This document shows, in pieces, positions 1 through 5,512 of a DNA stretch of 8,481 bases. The stretch covers positions 1-8,481 of the forward strand of contig CAADYN010000164.1 of the NCBI GenBank assembly GCA_900753285.1, read 5' to 3'. Origin of the DNA: Clostridia bacterium (GTDB taxonomy: Bacteria > Bacillota > Clostridia > Oscillospirales > CAG-272). The position numbers and the translations under genes are program-made. The notes under the pieces are model-generated. The model searched no databases. It saw only the letters and a program-made list of their open reading frames with translations, and was not told the DNA's origin. Position 1 is the first letter of the stretch. Each line of letters begins with the position of its first letter.

Positions 1-1881
1 CACAACAGCCACTACATAGAGCACGTAAAGTCTCTCGGGGCGGAGGAAATATCGCGCGGTGACATTCCGGAGATAATCAGGCGTGCCGACGAGGGAGACG
101 AGATAACGGTAGTGATACGCGCGCACGGGGAGATAACAGAGATATCGGACTCGCTTTACTCCTGCGCCGAGAGGAATCCAGCCTTCACGCTGATCGACGG
201 AACGTGTCCGTATGTGAGAAAGGTGAGGGACATCGCGCGGGAAAACTCCGGAGACGGCAGGATATTTCTGCTTCTCGGAAACGCCGCACACCCCGAGGTT
301 GAGGGAATAATGAGCTGCGCGGAGGGTGAAAAGTACGTCTTTCCCGACGAAAAATCACTCGAAAACGCGAAAATTTCGTTAAATAGTGCCAATTTTTGTG
401 CAAAAACGCTATCAGTCGCCGCACAAACCACACAAAATTTAGCGGAATGGAAAAAAAGTATAAATTTTATCAAAAAGGTATATACAAACGCTTTAATTTT
501 TGATACAATATGTAATGTGACCCAAATGCGCCAGGAAGAGTGTTCCGCTCTTGCAAAAGAATCGGACGTGATGATAGTTATAGGCTGCCGCGACAGCTCG
601 AATTCAATGAAGCTGTACGATATTGCTCGTACATCCTGTAAGCGCACGTACTTTATCGAAGGAATAGAAGACTGCCCGAAGATAGACGTCACAGATTTAA
701 AAGTGTCAATAACTGCCGGTGCATCAACGCCGTACAGTTTAATACAGGAGGTATATAAAACCATGAACGAGCAAAATGAAAACTTTGCCGAACTTCTCGA
801 GTCATCACTTAAAACTTTAAATACAGGAGATATCGTCGAAGGCGTAATCACGTCCATTTCCCCGAATGAGATCCACGTTGACCTCGGTACAAAGACTACC
901 GGCGTAATCGTACACGACAAAGCAACAGACGACCCCTCCGCTAAGCTTGATGAGCTCTACAAGGTAGGCGACACAATCAAGGCTAAAGTCGTAAAGGTAA
1001 GCGACATCGACGGTATCGCAACTCTCGACAAGACAAGAGTAGATTCCGAATCCAACTGGACAAAGATCGTTGAAGCATGCGACTCCGGCGAAACACTCGA
1101 AGGCAAGATCGTTGAAGCTGTCAAGGGCGGCGTCATCATCTCCCTCAACTCCGTAAGAGTATTCATCCCCGCATCTCTCACAGGCGTTCCGAAGGACGGA
1201 GACCTCTCCACACTCGTTGGAACAACTCAGAAGGTTAAGATTATCGAAATCAAGCCCGAGAGAAAGAGAGCTTACGCATCCATCCGCGCCGTACTCCGTG
1301 AAGAGAGAAAGGCTAAGGAGGACGCATTCTGGGCAACAATCGAAGAAGGCAAGGAATTTGACGGCGAAGTTAAGAGCCTTACAGATTTCGGCGCATTCGT
1401 TGACCTCGGCGGCGTAGACGGTATGGTACATACCTCCGAGCTGTCCTGGAGAAGAATCAAGCATCCTTCCGAGGTTGTTAAGGTTGGAGACAAGATACAT
1501 GTATATGTAAAGTCCTTCGACCGCGAAAAGGGCAGAATTTCCCTCGGTTACAAGACAGAGGAAATGAACCCCTGGTACATCTTCACTCAGAAGTACGCTG
1601 TAGGCGATGTTGCAACCGTTAAGATCGTTAGCCTTATGCCTTTCGGCGCGTTCGCTGAAATCGTTCCCGGCTGCGACGGACTTATCCACATCAGCCAGAT
1701 AGCAGACCACAAGATAGCTAAGCCCGAAGACGAACTCCAGGTTGGTCAGGAAGTTCAGGCGAAGATCACAGCTATCGACGAAGAAAACCACAAGGTAAGC
1801 CTCTCCATCCGCGCTCTCCTTGAGGAAGAAGCAGAAGATGCTGAAGACTCCACTGAAGAAGTAAACGGCGACGAGGAATAA
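1..1881 (+). CDS. ispH: IspH (HMBPP reductase) fused to four-domain ribosomal protein S1, 5' partial
   Basis: The frame is open from base 1, so the N-terminus (about 40 residues, including the first cluster cysteine) is off the window; 626 residues are visible. Residues 1-250 are IspH, the [4Fe-4S] enzyme that reduces HMBPP to IPP and DMAPP in the last step of the MEP isoprenoid pathway. Visible family residues: HN at 1-2, AHG at 41-43, TCP with cluster Cys69, HPEVEG at 97-102 with the catalytic Glu99, DTIC with cluster Cys171, SSNS at 199-202 and TAGAS at 238-242. Residues 275-346, 362-431, 448-518 and 533-606 are four S1 (OB-fold) RNA-binding repeats; the third and fourth carry the typical FGAF and G-(M/L)-(V/I)-H-(T/I)-S signatures. 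An acidic tail (608-626) ends the protein. The fusion is known from Clostridia. Codon use changes at the module junction, where an internal ribosome site also lies. The identity of both modules is secure. Confidence 0.96.
   Translation, partial: HNSHYIEHVKSLGAEEISRGDIPEIIRRADEGDEITVVIRAHGEITEISDSLYSCAERNPAFTLIDGTCPYVRKVRDIARENSGDGRIFLLLGNAAHPEVEGIMSCAEGEKYVFPDEKSLENAKISLNSANFCAKTLSVAAQTTQNLAEWKKSINFIKKVYTNALIFDTICNVTQMRQEECSALAKESDVMIVIGCRDSSNSMKLYDIARTSCKRTYFIEGIEDCPKIDVTDLKVSITAGASTPYSLIQEVYKTMNEQNENFAELLESSLKTLNTGDIVEGVITSISPNEIHVDLGTKTTGVIVHDKATDDPSAKLDELYKVGDTIKAKVVKVSDIDGIATLDKTRVDSESNWTKIVEACDSGETLEGKIVEAVKGGVIISLNSVRVFIPASLTGVPKDGDLSTLVGTTQKVKIIEIKPERKRAYASIRAVLREERKAKEDAFWATIEEGKEFDGEVKSLTDFGAFVDLGGVDGMVHTSELSWRRIKHPSEVVKVGDKIHVYVKSFDREKGRISLGYKTEEMNPWYIFTQKYAVGDVATVKIVSLMPFGAFAEIVPGCDGLIHISQIADHKIAKPEDELQVGQEVQAKITAIDEENHKVSLSIRALLEEEAEDAEDSTEEVNGDEE
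481..509 (+). promoter_or_regulatory. Possible internal promoter inside the ispH module
   Basis: A TACAAT -10 box at 504-509 is preceded by TG at 501-502, an extended -10 arrangement. Seventeen bases upstream is TATACA (481-486), a 4/6 match to the -35 consensus. It sits in an unusually A/T-rich part of ispH (about 360-520) and about 250 bp upstream of the internal start at 763. It could transcribe the S1 module separately. This rests on motif match alone; A/T-rich coding DNA throws up such matches by chance. Confidence 0.35.
746..765 (+). promoter_or_regulatory. Internal Shine-Dalgarno and ATG start for a free-standing S1 protein
   Basis: A full AGGAGG at 746-751 is followed 11 nt later by an ATG (763-765) in the same frame as the ispH-S1 fusion. 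The ATG falls just after the IspH C-terminal TAGAS segment and some 20 residues before the first S1 repeat. Starting here gives a 372-residue four-S1-domain protein, close to the size of stand-alone Firmicute S1 homologues. The strength and placement of the site argue that it is used, but no expression data are available. Confidence 0.7.
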
Positions 1882-1894
1882 TTTTTACACTGAG

Positions 1895-1935
1895 GGTACT
1901 CTGAGCTGACCGTTTAACGACATAATCAGAGTACC
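1895..1935 (+). other. Perfect 10-bp hairpin after ispH-S1
   Basis: GGTACTCTGA (1895-1904) and TCAGAGTACC (1926-1935) are perfect inverted copies around a 21-nt loop. There is no T run after it, so it is not a terminator by itself. It lies 13 nt after the fusion's stop codon and 8 nt before the real terminator. It may protect the mRNA 3' end, be a processing or protein-binding site, or belong to the leader of the next gene. Confidence 0.6.
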
Positions 1936-1943
1936 TTGGAAGG

Positions 1944-1979
1944 ACGGGAGAAAACTATAACGGTTTTTTCCCGTTTTTT
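1944..1979 (+). terminator. Rho-independent terminator after ispH-S1
   Basis: A 12-bp stem (1944-1955 with 1963-1974, one G-U pair) closes a 7-nt loop and runs directly into six T residues (1974-1979). It ends transcription of ispH-S1. Its T run ends only 12 bases before the ATG of the next gene, which is unusually close and leaves little room for a separate promoter. Confidence 0.85.
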
Positions 1980-1991
1980 GTGTTATGTGAT

Positions 1992-2828
1992 ATGAAAAAA
2001 AGATTAATTATTGCTCTCTCCGCGCTGTTTGCCATTACCGCCGTCATCCTTGTCTCATGCGGAGAATACGGCGCTCCGAAGATAAGCATTTCATTTGACA
2101 AAATCGTTCATGCGGGCGGTGAGCTTTGGGGAGTGGACAGTGAAGGCACATTTCGCTCATTTTTCGGCTCAAATTCACTCGAAGGACTTGAAAACTGCGT
2201 CGCGAACGGCTATAATGCTATTGAGCTTGATTTCAATTTCACCTCCGACGGTCATCTCGTCTGCATACACGACTGGAGCGCGGAGTACATAGACACCATT
2301 GAGACCGGCACTCCCATGTCATACGATGAATTTATGTCGTCGAAGATATTCTGGAACTTCACGCCGCTTGATATCGAAGCCGTCGGCGCTTTCATGGGTG
2401 AGCATCCCGAGGTTTACATAGTCACCGACATAAAGGAGCGTTTTTCCGAGGCTGTCGACGCTATATCCGCCGCGCTTCCCGAGCTGAAGGACAGGATAGT
2501 CGTGCAGATATACGAAAAGGACGACTATGAAACTGCGTCGAATGCGGGATTTACAAACATAATCTTCACGCTGTACCGCCTCGACTGGCAGAGCAAGACA
2601 GACGCCGCCGACCTTGTGAAATTTGAAAGAAGCCACCCGCTCATCGGCTTCACCTTCGCAAAAGAGCTGTGCGACGAGAAAAGCTACGTAGGCAGGATGA
2701 GCAAAGCGGGCGTTCCTCTGTATGTTCATACGGTAAACGACCCCGCCGAAATTCAGAAATATCACGCTATGGGAGTGTACGGAGTATATACCGACATTGT
2801 AAGCGAGACTCCGTTCTCTCTCGGCTGA
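1992..2828 (+). CDS. GDPD-like lipoprotein (glycerophosphodiester phosphodiesterase family)
   Basis: A 278-residue protein with a lipoprotein signal: Lys-rich start, hydrophobic stretch at 5-20, lipobox LVSC with Cys23. The rest is a GDPD/PI-PLC-type TIM barrel. His40 (HAGG) and His93 (IHD) match the two catalytic histidines and Glu78-Leu-Asp80 the metal-binding ExD. The usual acidic residue of the E-x-K strand appears as Asp146 (TDIK). The C-terminal YVHTVND and GVYGVYTD motifs fit the family. Differences from textbook GDPD are Ala41 in place of the HRG arginine and GSNS in place of PENT; this belongs to an uncharacterised GDPD-like subfamily. It would act outside the membrane, perhaps on glycerophosphodiesters or teichoic-type polymers, but the substrate is unknown. 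I chose the ATG at 1992 because MKKRL starts a typical signal; a GTG at 1980 is the alternative. Neither has a clear Shine-Dalgarno. It may be co-transcribed with the GH2 gene 37 nt downstream. Confidence 0.8.
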   Translation: MKKRLIIALSALFAITAVILVSCGEYGAPKISISFDKIVHAGGELWGVDSEGTFRSFFGSNSLEGLENCVANGYNAIELDFNFTSDGHLVCIHDWSAEYIDTIETGTPMSYDEFMSSKIFWNFTPLDIEAVGAFMGEHPEVYIVTDIKERFSEAVDAISAALPELKDRIVVQIYEKDDYETASNAGFTNIIFTLYRLDWQSKTDAADLVKFERSHPLIGFTFAKELCDEKSYVGRMSKAGVPLYVHTVNDPAEIQKYHAMGVYGVYTDIVSETPFSLG

Positions 2829-2852
2829 TTTAAATAAGAAATTTTTATTTAC

Positions 2853-2858
2853 AGGAGG
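2853..2858 (+). promoter_or_regulatory. Strong ribosome binding site of the GH2 gene
   Basis: AGGAGG lies 7 nt before the ATG at 2866, which fixes that start. It is the only recognisable signal in the 37-nt gap after the lipoprotein gene; I see no convincing promoter there. Confidence 0.85.
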
Positions 2859-2865
2859 ACTAAAA

Positions 2866-4593
2866 ATGTCTATTCCAAGAAATGAATACCCCCGCCCGAC
2901 CCTGCGCCGTGACGACAAAACATGGCTCAACCTCAACGGTCAGTGGGAATTCGCTTTCGACTTCGGCAACTCCGGTCGTGACAGAAAAATGTGGGAAGCG
3001 CCGAGATACGACCACGAAATCACCGTACCGTACTGCCCCGAATCAAAGCTTTCCGGCATCGAGTACATTGACTTTATCCCCGCCTGCTGGTACAGAAGAG
3101 AAGTTACTCTTCCCGAAGGCTGGTGCACAGAATGCGGCAGAGTTCTCATCCACTTCGGCGCTGTAGATTACTATTCGGAAGTCAGAGTTAACGGCAAACT
3201 CGCAGGCACACACCGCGGCGGCTTCACTCCCTTCGCAGTTGACGCTACAGAATTCCTCAAAGACGGAGTAAACACAATCTCCGTATTCGCTGAGGACAAC
3301 GGACGCAATCCTCTCCAGCCGACAGGTAAGCAGGTTTACTCCAGCTACTACAACGTCGCCTGCGACTACACACGCTGCACCGGTATCTGGCAGACAGTCT
3401 GGATGGAATACGTTCCGAAGAACTACATAAAGACCACAAAGATCACTCCCGACATCGACAACGGCAAGGTAGACGTTCTTGTAACTCTCGAAGGCGACAA
3501 CTCCGCTGTAGCAGAGGTTAAGGCTGTAGCTAAGCTCGACGGCTTCACGGTTTCCGAAACTGTAGCTAAGGTTTGCGGCAAATCTGCTCAGTTTGAGCTT
3601 CCGATTCCCGACGCTAAGCTTTGGACTCTTGAAGAGCCTACTCTCTACGACCTTGAGCTTGCCGCAGGACAGGATATCGCTGTCGCATACTTCGGCATGA
3701 GAAGCGTCAGCATCAACGGCTCCGCTATTGAGCTTAACCACAAGCCCGTATTCCAGCGTCTCGTTCTCGACCAGCAGTACTTCCCGGACGGAATTTACAC
3801 CGCAAAGGACGACGAAACTCTCATCCGCGACATCGAGCTTTCAAAGGCGGCAGGCTTCAACGGCGCTCGTATGCACATGAAGGTGTTTGAACCCAGATAC
3901 ATCTATCATGCAGACAAGCTCGGCTACCTCCTTTGGGGCGAATTCCCGAACTGGGGTCTTGACGAAAAGGATCCCGCTTCCCTTCTCTCCATCGTTCCCG
4001 AATGGCTCACAGAAATCGACAGAGACTACAACCATCCTTCCATCATCGGTTGGTGTCCCTTCAACGAAACAAGCGAAAGACGCAACAAGGACGTTCTCAG
4101 AACAGTTTACAACCTCACTCACGCTCTTGATCCCATGCGTCCCGTTATCGACACATCCGGATACGTTCACGTTGTTACCGACATCTACGACGTACACGAC
4201 TACGAACAGGATCCTGCTAAGTTCCACGACCACTTCACTGCTCTCGTAACAGGCGAAGGCTCTCCCTTCATCCACAATCCGAGACACGAAAAGTATGAGG
4301 GTCAGCCCTACTTCGTATCAGAGTTCGGCGGAACATACTGGAACATCGACGAAGATCCCTCCGCTGCATGGGGTTACGGTCAGGCTCCGAAGACAATCGA
4401 AGAGTTCTACGAAAGATTTGAAGGACTCATCAACGTGCTTCTCGACAACCCGAAGATCTGCGCGTTCTGCTATACTCAGCTCACCGACGTATATCAGGAA
4501 AAGAACGGTATCTTCGCGTTCGACAGACGTTCCAAGTTCGACCTCGAAAAGCTCCACAAGATTATGTCAAGAAAAGCAGCTATCGAAAAGTAA
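2866..4593 (+). CDS. Glycoside hydrolase family 2 protein (beta-galactosidase/beta-glucuronidase-like)
   Basis: A 575-residue enzyme with the three core GH2 domains. These are an N-terminal jelly-roll sugar-binding domain (about 10-183), an Ig-like sandwich (about 185-285) and a TIM-barrel catalytic domain (about 290-575). NHPSIIGWCPFNE at 389-401 carries the predicted acid/base Glu401; FVSEFGG at 483-489 carries the predicted nucleophile Glu486. The segment FNGARMHMKVFEPRYIY (331-347) is typical of a GH2 subgroup found in gut bacteria and often annotated as beta-galactosidase or beta-glucuronidase. The protein is shorter than LacZ-type enzymes and lacks their extra C-terminal domains. There is no signal peptide, so it is probably cytosolic and acts on imported oligosaccharides. 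Codon use is strongly biased (ATC, TTC, GAC, AAC; little AGG or ATA), like the S1 module and unlike the flanking genes, suggesting high expression. Membership of GH2 is secure; the substrate is not determinable from sequence. Confidence 0.93.
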   Translation: MSIPRNEYPRPTLRRDDKTWLNLNGQWEFAFDFGNSGRDRKMWEAPRYDHEITVPYCPESKLSGIEYIDFIPACWYRREVTLPEGWCTECGRVLIHFGAVDYYSEVRVNGKLAGTHRGGFTPFAVDATEFLKDGVNTISVFAEDNGRNPLQPTGKQVYSSYYNVACDYTRCTGIWQTVWMEYVPKNYIKTTKITPDIDNGKVDVLVTLEGDNSAVAEVKAVAKLDGFTVSETVAKVCGKSAQFELPIPDAKLWTLEEPTLYDLELAAGQDIAVAYFGMRSVSINGSAIELNHKPVFQRLVLDQQYFPDGIYTAKDDETLIRDIELSKAAGFNGARMHMKVFEPRYIYHADKLGYLLWGEFPNWGLDEKDPASLLSIVPEWLTEIDRDYNHPSIIGWCPFNETSERRNKDVLRTVYNLTHALDPMRPVIDTSGYVHVVTDIYDVHDYEQDPAKFHDHFTALVTGEGSPFIHNPRHEKYEGQPYFVSEFGGTYWNIDEDPSAAWGYGQAPKTIEEFYERFEGLINVLLDNPKICAFCYTQLTDVYQEKNGIFAFDRRSKFDLEKLHKIMSRKAAIEK

Positions 4594-4603
4594 TAGCCAA
4601 AAC

Positions 4604-4649
4604 AAAAGCCATAGCTTCGACACTCGTCGTAAAAGCTACGGCTTTTTTT
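4604..4649. terminator. Bidirectional terminator between convergent genes
   Basis: The stem pairs 4608-4617 (GCC-A-TAGCTT) with 4633-4642 (AAGCTA-C-GGC), with one A-C mismatch. The loop holds a further CGAC/GTCG pairing (4618-4621 with 4626-4629). A seven-T run (4643-4649) follows on the plus strand; on the minus strand the A-rich 4599-4607 becomes a T-rich tail. It serves the GH2 gene and, read the other way, the lipoprotein gene whose TAA stop at 4659-4661 lies about 10 nt before the structure. Confidence 0.85.
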
Positions 4650-4658
4650 GTTTTGTTT

Positions 4659-5495
4659 TTACGGTTCGCACCTTTTGCACGGAACATATCCCTGCGCTAT
4701 TGCCGAGTTGTAGTCGTCGGTTGTCGCGTAATTCTTCGGCTTGATTTTTTCGACGGAGTCGCACGACGGGTAGTGAATCTTCTTTGTGTTTGTGTTCAGT
4801 ACGTATGTCACGCCGTTTGTATCGTGCTCGTATGTGCCAAACGGGTTATTGTCGCCAATGCTATATCCCGCGGTGTCGGAGCTCACTGTAGTATTGCCCA
4901 TCGGAACTTCGCACTCGTCGTTCATGCTCATGACTTCAAGCTCCGGCTGTGGCTGCGGAGGAATTTCATATATCGGCTCGGTTTCCGTCTCGTATGTGAG
5001 CTGCATATCCCCGCTGTCGGTTTCTTCTGGTTCAGGCTCTGTCTCTGGAGCAGCAGTTTCGGGCGTCGGCGGTACGGTTTCAAGCGGCTCTGCGGTTTCA
5101 GGCTCGTCTCCGCTGTCTACCATGACCTTCTGCTTCGGAGTGAGCACGCTTCCGTCTGTCGTCATTACGTAAACATAAGTCTCGCCCACGCTTACCGCAG
5201 TCACCTTGTAGCAGAGGAATATATCCGCGCGCACTTCTTCAAGCTCTATCTGCGCTACACTTTCGTCCTCGCTCACAAAAACCACTTCGTCCGGTGAGAA
5301 CAGGTCGAGGTCGCGCATATTCGGACTGACCCATCCCTCCGAGACCTCTCCCAGAAGCATTACAAGCTCATCCCCCGACAGCTCCGGACAGTCGAAAGAG
5401 GTGATGTTCCCGCCGCCCTCCGTTATCTCAGCACAGCCGAAAAGGGAGAGTGCCGCGAGAACGGCAGCGCACAGCTTCAGTATTTTCTTTTTCAT
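4659..5495 (-). CDS. Lipoprotein with Ig-like region, Pro/Glu/Thr linker and C-terminal Cys/His metal-site module
   Basis: A 278-residue surface protein of unknown function. A signal peptide (MKKK, hydrophobic 5-19) ends in the lipobox LFGC with Cys21. Residues about 45-128 look like a small bacterial Ig-like (BIG2-type) domain, with SPDEVVFVSEDESVAQI and a later GETYVYV strand. Residues about 129-186 are a low-complexity linker rich in Pro, Glu and Thr, a likely spacer through the cell wall. The last 50 residues read YVLNTNTKKIHYPSC...GYVPCKRCEP, a module recurrent in Clostridial secreted proteins and nucleases that resembles an Ada-type zinc site; His241 or Cys245 together with Cys273 and Cys276 would bind metal. 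I chose the ATG at 5495 because GAGGG (5501-5505) lies 5 nt upstream; a TTG at 5516 would overlap the previous gene. It is the last gene of the GH36 operon, 17 nt after the propeller gene. Lipoprotein status is firm; domain names are by eye. Confidence 0.82.
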   Translation of the reverse strand: MKKKILKLCAAVLAALSLFGCAEITEGGGNITSFDCPELSGDELVMLLGEVSEGWVSPNMRDLDLFSPDEVVFVSEDESVAQIELEEVRADIFLCYKVTAVSVGETYVYVMTTDGSVLTPKQKVMVDSGDEPETAEPLETVPPTPETAAPETEPEPEETDSGDMQLTYETETEPIYEIPPQPQPELEVMSMNDECEVPMGNTTVSSDTAGYSIGDNNPFGTYEHDTNGVTYVLNTNTKKIHYPSCDSVEKIKPKNYATTDDYNSAIAQGYVPCKRCEP

Positions 5496-5500
5496 TTGTA

Positions 5501-5505
5501 CCCTC
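5501..5505 (-). promoter_or_regulatory. Ribosome binding site of the lipoprotein gene
   Basis: GAGGG on the minus strand lies 5 nt before the ATG at 5495, inside the 17-nt gap after the preceding gene's stop. It decides the start in favour of 5495 over the upstream TTG. Confidence 0.7.
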
Positions 5506-5512
5506 GGTGTTT

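Noticed and set aside
817..1791. A 324-codon open frame on the minus strand opposite the S1 domains
   Set aside because: It is the mirror of a strongly codon-biased gene: no ribosome site, no recognisable domain, odd Cys/Val/Leu-rich composition. The plus strand encodes four clear S1 repeats.
2832..2850. A/T-rich imperfect inverted repeat (AAATAA...TTATTT) before the GH2 gene
   Set aside because: The short A/T stem is weak, has no G/C core or T run, and overlaps only spacer; too little to call a terminator or operator.
3043..3741. A 232-codon open frame on the minus strand opposite the GH2 gene
   Set aside because: Same cause: codon bias of the real gene suppresses stops on the other strand. 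The plus-strand protein has a complete GH2 fold with both catalytic glutamates.
5028..5110. Repetitive-looking Pro/Glu/Thr-coding DNA that might be a tandem repeat
   Set aside because: The bias is in amino-acid composition of a linker; no repeat unit of constant length can be aligned.
4653..5297. A 214-codon plus-strand open frame opposite the lipoprotein gene
   Set aside because: It starts within the terminator region and has no ribosome site or family resemblance; the minus strand shows a signal peptide, lipobox and a conserved C-terminal module.
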